From Sphingobacteriaceae bacterium (GTDB taxonomy: Bacteria > Bacteroidota > Bacteroidia > Sphingobacteriales > Sphingobacteriaceae), in the NCBI GenBank assembly GCA_025450155.1, contig JANWIB010000159.1, positions 1 through 5,822 of the forward strand: a DNA stretch of 5,822 bases. The letters are read 5' to 3'. Position 1 is the first letter of the stretch. Every line of letters begins with the position of its first letter. Under the pieces are notes generated by a model, which saw only the letters and a list, made by a program, of their open reading frames with translations, was not told the DNA's origin and did no database searches. Positions 1 through 5,332 of this stretch are shown here, piece after piece. The position numbers and the translations under genes were made by a program.

Positions 1-573
1 ATGATGAATACCATGAAGGGAAGGAGAAATTAAAATATGCTCTAACCAACCCAGTTTTCCTATTAATTGAGTATGTGTGAAAAAAGAATAGGCCCCATGT
101 ACTATCAAAATTGTAATGACCATTGCCGGATGAAAACCAAGAAACGGCATTACACACCAAAATAAATTCCGGATTAGGGCCTGAAAGGTTGTAATACGGG
201 CAGAGACCGTATAATTAAATTCCTCACTCTGATGATGCACAATATGAGCCCCCCAAAACAGATTAATTTCATGCCCCAAACGATGATACCAATACCAAAT
301 AAGATCTGTAACAAGAATTAAAAGTATCCAAACGGCCCAGTGATTAGGAATATTGAAAACCGCATAATTTTTGTAGATATAATAAAATAATTGAAAAAAA
401 CTGGCAGATATAAATAGATTTAGTAGTCGTTCTGCAATTCCGATACTTAAATTAGCAACGGAACTTTCGTATTTAAATATCTCTCTTTTTCGCTGTCCGG
501 CTAACAAATATTCCAATAAAAGAAATAGAAAAAAAGCAGGGATTCCAAACGCTGCCAGGTAATTTAAATTCAT
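1..573 (-). CDS. Fatty acid hydroxylase / sterol desaturase family membrane protein (3' end missing)
   Basis: The reading frame starts at an ATG (573-571) and stays open to the window edge, giving 191 residues without a stop. The protein is strongly hydrophobic, with likely membrane segments near residues 5-24, 52-67, 80-96 and 138-160. It carries the histidine clusters of the di-iron hydroxylase superfamily: HRLGH at 97-101 (HX3H), HIVHH at 110-114 (HX2HH) and HGIHH at 187-191 (HX2HH), the last ending exactly at the window edge. The segment FFTHTQ at 164-169 fits the bacterial branch related to alkylglycerol monooxygenase. Such enzymes use O2 and a di-iron centre to hydroxylate or desaturate lipid chains in the membrane; the substrate here cannot be told. 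It is transcribed divergently from lemA, so no joint function is implied. The family call is firm; the specific reaction is open. Confidence 0.9.
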   Translation of the reverse strand, partial: MNLNYLAAFGIPAFFLFLLLEYLLAGQRKREIFKYESSVANLSIGIAERLLNLFISASFFQLFYYIYKNYAVFNIPNHWAVWILLILVTDLIWYWYHRLGHEINLFWGAHIVHHQSEEFNYTVSARITTFQALIRNLFWCVMPFLGFHPAMVITILIVHGAYSFFTHTQLIGKLGWLEHILISPSLHGIHH

Positions 574-603
574 TATCTACTTTTCTAAGAATTTCACAAT
601 TTG

Positions 604-611
604 CAAATATA
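604..611 (-). promoter_or_regulatory. Candidate Bacteroidota -7 element for the hydroxylase gene
   Basis: Read on the minus strand, this site is TATATTTG, an exact match to the Bacteroidota -7 consensus TAnnTTTG. It lies 30 nt upstream of the ATG at 573, which would give a short leader. No TTTG is present at the usual -33 distance (about 19-21 nt further upstream), and in AT-rich DNA such a match can occur by chance, so this is a weak call. Confidence 0.25.
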
Positions 612-643
612 TATATTAAAATATCACTATAAGGGTTTAAACA

Positions 644-662
644 CTTTTATAACGTATAAAAG
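644..662. repeat. Perfect 8-3-8 inverted repeat, possible operator
   Basis: The arms CTTTTATA (644-651) and TATAAAAG (655-662) are exact reverse complements separated by ACG. Neither side is followed by a T-run in the transcription direction of either gene, so it does not look like a terminator. Its position between two divergent genes fits a binding site for a dimeric regulator, or overlapping -10-like TATA elements. No regulator gene lies next to it, so its role is inferred only from symmetry and place. Confidence 0.45.
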
Positions 663-746
663 GAATAACGCTTATCACCAGAAGATATGATTTTTGAAAT
701 CTAAAATGTAACTTCAACCCCGCTTAACTTACTTAATACAAAAATT

Positions 747-1328
747 ATGAGAAAAATTTTTTATACTTTTTTATTATCGGCGTTGGTAGCTGTTTCTTTA
801 AGCTCATGCGGATATAACAGTCTAGTTAAATTAGATGAACAAGTGCAATCGCAATGGGCACAAGTAGAAAACGTATATCAGCGCCGGGCAGATCTTGTAC
901 CGAACCTGGTTAATACAGTTAAAGGAGCAGCAAATTTTGAACAAAAAACATTAACTCAAGTGGTTGAAGCACGAGCTAAAGCAACTTCATTAAATATTGA
1001 TCCCAATAAATTGACCCCTGAAAATATTCAGAAATTCCAGAGCACCCAAGGCGAATTATCGCAAGCTTTAGGAAGACTCCTTGCTGTTGTTGAAAATTAT
1101 CCGGAATTAAAAGCCAATCAAAATTTTTTAGAGCTGCAAGCACAATTAGAGGGCACTGAAAACAGAATTACTGTGGAACGGCAGAAATTTAATGAAATTA
1201 CGCAGGAATACAATTCTAAAGTACGCAGTTTTCCAAGTAATTTAACTGCTTCGTTGTTTGGTTTTGAGAAGAAGGGTTATTTCCAGGCCGAAGCAGGTTC
1301 TGCTAAAGCGCCAAAAGTTGAATTTTAA
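747..1328 (+). CDS. lemA: LemA family lipoprotein
   Basis: This 193-residue protein has a lipoprotein signal peptide: a basic start (MRK), a hydrophobic stretch at 4-17 and a lipobox LSSC with the lipidated cysteine at 21. After it comes the LemA core: YNSLVKLDE at 23-31, the family hallmark VYQRRADLVPNLV at 43-55, a helix with ARAKA at 75-79, the NYPELKANQNFLELQ block at 117-131, and the C-terminal FEKKGYFQA at 173-181. Length and motif order match full-length LemA proteins, which are predicted helical bundles at the cell envelope with poorly known biochemical function. The usual N-terminal anchor is here a lipid anchor, so the domain should lie in the periplasm. It is the first gene of the plus-strand run, and its stop is only 2 nt from the next ATG. 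Pairing of LemA with TPM proteins is a recurrent arrangement and supports a shared role. Confidence 0.95.
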   Translation: MRKIFYTFLLSALVAVSLSSCGYNSLVKLDEQVQSQWAQVENVYQRRADLVPNLVNTVKGAANFEQKTLTQVVEARAKATSLNIDPNKLTPENIQKFQSTQGELSQALGRLLAVVENYPELKANQNFLELQAQLEGTENRITVERQKFNEITQEYNSKVRSFPSNLTASLFGFEKKGYFQAEAGSAKAPKVEF

Positions 1329-1330
1329 AA

Positions 1331-1771
1331 ATGGGAGCCTTTAGCGAAAAAGATCAGGAACGCATACAATTTGCTATCGAAGAAGCAGAGAAATCCACTT
1401 CGGGCGAAATCCGGATTTGTATTGAAAAACACTGCCCAAATAATGTATTAGATCGGGCTGTAAAATATTTTCACAAATTGGGGATGGGACAAACGACTTT
1501 ACGGAATGGCGTACTGATTTATTTAGCTACCAATGATCATAAATTTGCCATTATTGGCGATGCTGGTATCAACAAAGTAGTTCCTGAAAATTTTTGGGAT
1601 AGCACGAAAGAAGCCATGAGGCACCATTTTAAAGCGAATAATCTTACAGAAGGAATAGTTACCGGCGTACAATTAGCAGGCGAGCAATTGAAAAAATATT
1701 TTCCGTATAATACGGGTGATAAAAATGAATTACCTAACAATATCGCCTTTATAGGCCGCGATAAGCATTAA
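1331..1771 (+). CDS. Short TPM-domain protein, predicted cytoplasmic
   Basis: This 146-residue protein consists almost entirely of one TPM (TLP18.3/Psb32/MOLO-1) domain. Visible landmarks are an N-terminal helix (FSEKDQERIQFAIEEAE, 4-20), SGEIRI at 24-29, RNGVLIYLA at 58-66, DHKFAIIGDAGI at 69-80 and a C-terminal helix around GIVTGVQLAGEQLKKYF. There is no signal peptide and no membrane segment, unlike the next gene, so it probably stays in the cytoplasm or on the inner face of the membrane. Some TPM domains, such as plant TLP18.3, show acid phosphatase activity, but many members have no proven enzyme function, so none is assigned here. The gene starts 2 nt after the lemA stop, which implies co-transcription and probably translational coupling. 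The last 20 residues (after FPYN) are polar and look like a tail outside the domain. Confidence 0.9.
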   Translation: MGAFSEKDQERIQFAIEEAEKSTSGEIRICIEKHCPNNVLDRAVKYFHKLGMGQTTLRNGVLIYLATNDHKFAIIGDAGINKVVPENFWDSTKEAMRHHFKANNLTEGIVTGVQLAGEQLKKYFPYNTGDKNELPNNIAFIGRDKH

Positions 1772-1783
1772 TTTAAAATTTAA

Positions 1784-2566
1784 GTGTCACTACATTTCAG
1801 AATACTATTTACTTTATATCTGTTCTTTACAGCAATCTCTATTTCTGTAGCTCAGAATTTTCCAGAGAAACCCAATACATTGGTAAATGACTACACCAAT
1901 ACGCTATCGGCAGAACAAGTGGCTCAACTGGAGCAAAAACTGAACGCTTTTAACGATTCCACATCAACCCAAATCGCTGTAGTATTCATCAAGTCTTTAG
2001 AAGGGTACGATGTTGCTGACTATGCGGTTCGATTAGCTGAAAGTTGGGGAATTGGGAGACAAAAGAAAAACAATGGGGTACTATTGCTTACCTCTATTGG
2101 AGACCGGAAGGTAACTATTCAGACAGGCTATGGCATAGAGGGGGCTTTACCAGATGCCATCGCAAAAAGAATCATTGAGAAAGAAATTAAGCCAAATTTC
2201 AGAGAGGGAAATTACTATCAAGGGATTGAGCAAGGAACCAATGCCATTATTGCTTATACAAAGGGCGAATATAAAAATGATGAGCCCAGAAAAGGCAAAG
2301 GCTCTGGCATTCCTATTGGGTTTATTATTTTCATCGTCATTATTATACTCATTGTGCTTTCACGAAAACGTGGCAGTGGCGGACGTGTGATTGGTAATCG
2401 CGGGGGGGCAGATATATTTTGGTGGACGCTTCTAGCAGGTATGGGAGGCAGAAGCAGCGGCGGTAGAGGCTGGGGTGGATTTTCCGGAGGTAATAGTGAT
2501 AGTGGTGGGTTCGGAGGTTTTGGCGGCGGCAGCTTTGGCGGTGGTGGTGCTAGTGGGGATTGGTAA
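1784..2566 (+). CDS. Secreted/membrane-anchored TPM-domain protein with Gly-rich C-terminal tail (YgcG-like)
   Basis: The 260-residue product has a signal peptide (1-23, cleavage likely after SVA before Q24), a TPM domain at about 31-158, one transmembrane helix at about 176-193 (GIPIGFIIFIVIIILIVL) followed by the basic stop-transfer SRKR, and a glycine-rich tail ending GGGGASGDW. TPM landmarks are VNDYTNTLS (34-42), NNGVLLL (96-102), KVTIQTGYGIEG (109-120) and ALPD (121-124). Predicted topology: the TPM domain is outside the inner membrane and the tail is inside, apart from a second short hydrophobic stretch at 211-219. The start is GTG: an in-frame TAA lies directly before it and no other start codon precedes the signal peptide. 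The stop of the shorter TPM gene lies 12 nt upstream. Function is unproven; the family is linked to envelope proteins and LemA. A G7 tract inside the gene is described separately. Confidence 0.92.
   Translation: MSLHFRILFTLYLFFTAISISVAQNFPEKPNTLVNDYTNTLSAEQVAQLEQKLNAFNDSTSTQIAVVFIKSLEGYDVADYAVRLAESWGIGRQKKNNGVLLLTSIGDRKVTIQTGYGIEGALPDAIAKRIIEKEIKPNFREGNYYQGIEQGTNAIIAYTKGEYKNDEPRKGKGSGIPIGFIIFIVIIILIVLSRKRGSGGRVIGNRGGADIFWWTLLAGMGGRSSGGRGWGGFSGGNSDSGGFGGFGGGSFGGGGASGDW
2402..2408 (+). repeat. G7 homopolymer tract inside the long TPM gene
   Basis: Seven consecutive G residues encode part of Arg-Gly-Gly-Ala (residues 206-209), just after the transmembrane helix. Gain or loss of one G would shift the frame and stop translation shortly after (TAG at 2433-2435 for a loss, TAG at 2464-2466 for a gain), leaving signal peptide, TPM domain and membrane helix intact but removing the glycine-rich tail. 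Whether slippage happens cannot be seen from one sequence. Confidence 0.6.
2444..2563 (+). repeat. Low-complexity glycine-codon repeat encoding the Gly/Ser-rich tail
   Basis: This stretch is dominated by GGN and AGY codons and encodes residues 221-260, of which more than half are glycine, with Ser, Phe and Trp between them. It is clearly more G-rich than the surrounding AT-rich DNA. Glycine-rich tails ending in a GASG-aromatic motif are common in membrane TPM proteins, so the feature belongs to the family and is not an insertion. Confidence 0.7.
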
Positions 2567-2589
2567 TTTTACCACTTGAATTATTTTTT

Positions 2590-2997
2590 ATGCTGAGAAG
2601 AGATTTTCTACAAGCAGAAATTCAGAAACTGGCCCAGGTTTTAGCACGAATTATAGGTCTGAAAACTGAAGGAAAATTACTGGAAGCAGAAAATATTAGT
2701 AAAGAAACGTTGGATAAAAACTTTGGGCTTCAATGGGATATACTGCTTAGTATGCCCATCGAAGATTTCCATAATTTCTTAAAATCTAAAAATTATCCTC
2801 CTGAAAAACTGGATATATTAAGCCAACTACTATTTGAAAATGTGCTTCCCTTGAATAATACTGTAGAAATAAAAGTTATATTTTATAAAATCCTGGAAAT
2901 ATTTAACCTAATGGAAGAGGAGCACCATTTTCAATCATTGAGTAATATAGAGAGGATAAAAACAATTACTACGTTTTTGAATGATAATAAGGAATGA
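2590..2997 (+). CDS. Small helical protein of unknown function
   Basis: I do not recognise this gene securely. From the ATG at 2590 it encodes 135 residues with no signal peptide or membrane helix, so it is probably cytoplasmic. It looks almost entirely alpha-helical: MLRRDFLQAEIQKLAQVLAR at 1-20, an EGKLLEAENISKETL segment at 27-41 that resembles a TPR-like helix pair, and further amphipathic helices at 57-65, 72-88 and 91-109. A TTG at 2560 in the same frame would add ten hydrophobic residues and overlap the end of the upstream gene; I prefer the ATG because the conserved-looking MLRRDF start begins there. It follows the long TPM gene by 23 nt and overlaps the Nudix gene by ATGA (2994-2997), so it is translationally coupled to that enzyme. 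Being in the operon is good evidence that it is real; its function is open. Confidence 0.8.
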   Translation: MLRRDFLQAEIQKLAQVLARIIGLKTEGKLLEAENISKETLDKNFGLQWDILLSMPIEDFHNFLKSKNYPPEKLDILSQLLFENVLPLNNTVEIKVIFYKILEIFNLMEEEHHFQSLSNIERIKTITTFLNDNKE

Positions 2998-3554
2998 ATA
3001 GGCTAAAGTGGAAAAAGTTAGCCTCAAAATACTTAATTAGAGAGAAATGGGCTACGTTAAGAGTAGATGCCTGCCAGATGCCCGATGGAACCTTAATAGA
3101 CGATTATTATGTTCTGGAGTATCCTAATTGGGTAAATGCGGTCGCTTTAACCGAAAATAATAAGGTAATCCTGATCAGACAATACCGCCATGCGGTTGAA
3201 GAAGTAATACTAGAAATTCCGGGTGGCTGTATAGACCCTGGGGAAACACCGGAAGAAGCTGTTAAAAGAGAGTTGTTAGAAGAAACGGGGTTTGCGTTTG
3301 AGAAAATAGAGCCTCTGACCATATTATATGCCAATCCTTCTACCGGCAATAACAAAACGTTTAGTTATTTGGCAACGGGGGGTAAAAAAATACAGGAGCA
3401 ACATTTGGATGGAAGAGAGGAAATTATTGTTGAATTAGTGAGTGTGGATACGCTAAAACGTCTTCTGAAGGAAAACCGAATTGGGCAGGCACTCCATGTC
3501 AGCGCTATTTTCTATGCTTTGCCCAAATTACTTACGACACAAAAAAGCCCTTAA
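2994..3554 (+). CDS. Nudix hydrolase, ADP-ribose pyrophosphatase-like
   Basis: The 186-residue protein has a perfect Nudix box GX5EX7REUXEEXGU from G78 to F100: G78, E84, R92-E93, E96-E97 and G99 are all present, so the metal-binding site should be intact. The segment VILIRQYRHAVEEVILEIPGG (split at 58-67 and 68-78) and a proline 15 residues after the box (P115, in ANPSTGNN) resemble ADP-ribose and related nucleoside-diphosphate-sugar pyrophosphatases, which cut ADP-ribose to AMP and ribose 5-phosphate. The N-terminal 45 residues form the beta-sheet/dimer region usual for that subfamily, and length fits. The start is the ATG overlapping the upstream stop. Substrate is inferred from resemblance only; GDP-mannose or other nucleotide sugars are possible. 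It is the last gene of the plus-strand run and ends 42 nt from the convergent dnaA stop. Confidence 0.92.
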   Translation: MNRLKWKKLASKYLIREKWATLRVDACQMPDGTLIDDYYVLEYPNWVNAVALTENNKVILIRQYRHAVEEVILEIPGGCIDPGETPEEAVKRELLEETGFAFEKIEPLTILYANPSTGNNKTFSYLATGGKKIQEQHLDGREEIIVELVSVDTLKRLLKENRIGQALHVSAIFYALPKLLTTQKSP

Positions 3555-3596
3555 ACAAATTTTAATGGCTTCAAAACTTTCTACGCTAAAGGAAAA

Positions 3597-5024
3597 TTAA
3601 CTCATTTTGAGTTTCTTCTGAATATCGTGCACATAGGCTTTAAATTTCTTATCTGTATCAATTAGGTCTTCTACGGTTTGGCAGGCATAAATCACTGTTG
3701 AATGGTCACGTCCACCGAAAAACTGTCCGATTGATTTTAAGGAAGTTTTAGTATGACTTTTTGCTAAATACATAGAAATTTGGCGGGCCTGCACTATTTC
3801 TCGTTTGCGGGTTGGCGATTTTACCATCTCAACAGGTACTTCAAAATACTCACAAACTAATTTCTGTATAAACTCCATTGAAATTTCCCTCGAAGTACTG
3901 TTCACAAAATTTTTCAACATGGCTTTCGCCAATATCAAATCTATCTCCCTCTTATTCAGTGTTGCTTGTGCAAGTAAAGAAATCATAGCCCCTTCTAACT
4001 CCCGTACATTATTATCTATATTATGCGCCACATATTCAATAACCTCCCGGGGAAGATCTACACCATCCGCATACATTTTCTTTTTCAAGATGGCTATGCG
4101 GGTTTCTAAATCCGGCACTTGCAGATCAGCAGAAAGTCCCCATTTAAAACGGCTCAACAAACGTTCTTCTAATCCGGAAATATCTTTTGGAGCTTTATCT
4201 GAAGTGATGATAAGTTGTTTTCCTGATTGATGTAAATGATTGAATATATGAAAAAAAATATCCTGTGTTTTCTCTTTTCCAGCAAAATTGTGTACATCAT
4301 CCATAATCAGCACATCCATAGCCTGGTAAAAATTTACAAAATCATTGATATTATTGTTTTTTAACGCATCTACAAATTGCTGGGTAAACTTTTCGCAAGA
4401 TACATATAACACCAGCTTATCAGGCATTGACTGCTTAATCTGGTTGCCTATAGCTTGTGCAAGGTGCGTTTTTCCTAAACCTACTCCTCCGTATATCATT
4501 AACGGATTAAATGAAGTGCCACCTGGTTTTCCAGCTACCGCATAACCGGCGGAGCGGGCAAGGCGATTACAATCGCCTTCGATAAAATTATCAAAACTGT
4601 AGTTTGGATTTAATTGCGGATCTACTTGTAATTTCTTTAACCCGGGAATTACAAATGGATTCTTAATATCCTTATTCAAAGCCACGGGCATCGGGATGGA
4701 TTGATTCTTCCCCTCTGCTCCGTTACCGCTTGAAGGTATATTCGTAGTATATGGTTTGCTGTTTGAAGATTTCTCAACGACAATATTGTATTCCAACCTG
4801 CCTTCATTTCCCAACTGCTTCTTTACTGTTTTACGTAAAAGGCCCACGTAGTGTTCTTCCAGCCACTCGTAAAAAAACAAACTAGGCACCTGTATGGTAA
4901 GTACATTATCTTCGAGACGTAAGGCTTTTATCGGCTCGAACCAAGTTTTGAAACTTTGAGCCGGAATATTATCCTTTATTATCTGAAGACAGTTATTCCA
5001 CACATTGGTACTCGTTTTTTCCAT
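3597..5024 (-). CDS. dnaA: Chromosomal replication initiator protein DnaA
   Basis: The 475-residue protein is complete with all four DnaA domains. Domain I (about 5-85) has the SFKTWFEPI motif at 24-32, which belongs to the self-assembly and DnaB-helicase-contact domain. A polar linker (86-120) is domain II. Domain III (about 135-350) is the AAA+ ATPase: Walker A GGVGLGKT (179-186), Walker B VLIMDD (238-243), sensor 1 TSD (274-276), the arginine-finger region ERLLSRF (287-293) and sensor 2 NVRELEG (339-345). Domain IV (about 375-475) binds DnaA boxes through a helix-turn-helix with the signature GGRDHSTVIYA (437-447). It melts the origin and loads helicase. The ATG at 5024 is the first in-frame start after an upstream stop, and places domain I at the usual distance. 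The leader is A/T-rich without a Shine-Dalgarno sequence. No origin is obvious nearby, so the dnaA locus need not be the origin. Confidence 0.98.
   Translation of the reverse strand: MEKTSTNVWNNCLQIIKDNIPAQSFKTWFEPIKALRLEDNVLTIQVPSLFFYEWLEEHYVGLLRKTVKKQLGNEGRLEYNIVVEKSSNSKPYTTNIPSSGNGAEGKNQSIPMPVALNKDIKNPFVIPGLKKLQVDPQLNPNYSFDNFIEGDCNRLARSAGYAVAGKPGGTSFNPLMIYGGVGLGKTHLAQAIGNQIKQSMPDKLVLYVSCEKFTQQFVDALKNNNINDFVNFYQAMDVLIMDDVHNFAGKEKTQDIFFHIFNHLHQSGKQLIITSDKAPKDISGLEERLLSRFKWGLSADLQVPDLETRIAILKKKMYADGVDLPREVIEYVAHNIDNNVRELEGAMISLLAQATLNKREIDLILAKAMLKNFVNSTSREISMEFIQKLVCEYFEVPVEMVKSPTRKREIVQARQISMYLAKSHTKTSLKSIGQFFGGRDHSTVIYACQTVEDLIDTDKKFKAYVHDIQKKLKMS
3599..3613 (-). terminator. Weak terminator-like hairpin at the dnaA stop
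   Basis: On the minus strand AACTCA and TGAGTT form a perfect 6-bp stem with an AAA loop, followed by AATTTTCC. The hairpin includes the last codons and the stop of dnaA. On the plus strand the same stem is followed by TCTTCT, so it might also stop read-through from the Nudix operon. The stem is AT-rich and the T-run short, so this is a candidate only; no other hairpin is visible in the 42-nt convergent gap. Confidence 0.35.
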
Positions 5025-5332
5025 ACAGTAATTACTAATAAGCTGATTTACAACAATTGCGAAGCGAATATTTTAACATCCTCCGGAACATCGAATATTC
5101 GAAAAAAAACTTATTAAAAAAACTAAATTTTAAAATAAGTGTTAATTTCTTTTAAATCAATGAAATATATAGTTTTTTAAACTCAAAAATCTATCTAACT
5201 AACCGTTGTAATATCCACCCTTTTTTTTAACGGAATTCGCGTTTCCAGGTTCCCATAAATCTTATATTTATTCGCTTCTAAAAGCTCAGAAAATAGATTT
5301 TATTGTATTTATTAATGCGAACTTAATTTAAG
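5025..5332. promoter_or_regulatory. 308-nt intergenic region upstream of dnaA
   Basis: No gene is visible on either strand. The region is strongly AT-rich and carries an A8 run (5102-5109), a T8 run (5221-5228), the string CGAATATT twice (5065-5072 and 5092-5099), a 12-bp palindrome (5091-5102) and the near-palindrome AACGGAATTCGCGTT (5229-5243). It must contain the dnaA promoter, since dnaA reads away from it. The best -7-like element on the minus strand is TATATTTC (5169-5162), one base off TAnnTTTG and with no well-spaced -33 element. I searched by eye for TTATNCACA on both strands and found no good match, so neither autoregulation by DnaA nor an origin is supported. Confidence 0.5.
5091..5102. 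repeat. 12-bp perfect palindrome in the dnaA leader region
   Basis: TCGAATATTCGA is identical to its reverse complement. It lies 67-78 nt upstream of the dnaA start codon, where a regulator could act, and its core CGAATATT recurs 27 nt closer to the gene at 5065-5072. Palindromes of this length can arise by chance in AT-rich DNA, so an operator role is only a suggestion. Confidence 0.4.

Larger units (their letters stand above)
574..746. promoter_or_regulatory. Divergent intergenic region between the hydroxylase gene and lemA
   Basis: These 173 nt separate two divergently read genes, so they should hold both promoters. The sequence is very AT-rich and contains a perfect 10-bp palindrome ATTTGCAAAT (599-608), an alternating AT run (607-616) and an 8-3-8 inverted repeat (644-662). 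I see no complete -33/-7 promoter pair of the Bacteroidota type for lemA; the nearest -7-like string on the plus strand is GATTTTTG just before position 700, which differs by one base from TAnnTTTG. The lemA start codon is preceded by the A-rich leader AATACAAAAATT instead of a Shine-Dalgarno sequence, which is normal in this phylum. Confidence 0.5.

Noticed and set aside
2154..2390. 78-codon open frame on the plus strand inside the long TPM gene
   Set aside because: It is read in another frame of a clearly conserved gene and shows no domain; it also ends before the G7 tract, so it does not represent a frameshifted continuation.
3805..4230. 141-codon open frame antisense to dnaA
   Set aside because: It lies opposite the AAA+ and DNA-binding parts of dnaA, has a composition typical of a reverse-strand shadow (many Ser, Cys and Ile), and has no leader signal.
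4990..5002. TTATTCCACA near the dnaA start as a DnaA box
   Set aside because: It needs one inserted base to fit TTATNCACA and lies inside the coding sequence.
5209..5220. ATATCCACC in the dnaA upstream gap as a DnaA box
   Set aside because: It has two mismatches to TTATCCACA and stands alone, with no second site nearby.
5203..5233. CCGTT...AACGG inverted pair around the T8 run as a hairpin
   Set aside because: Only five base pairs with a loop of about 21 nt; not a stable structure.
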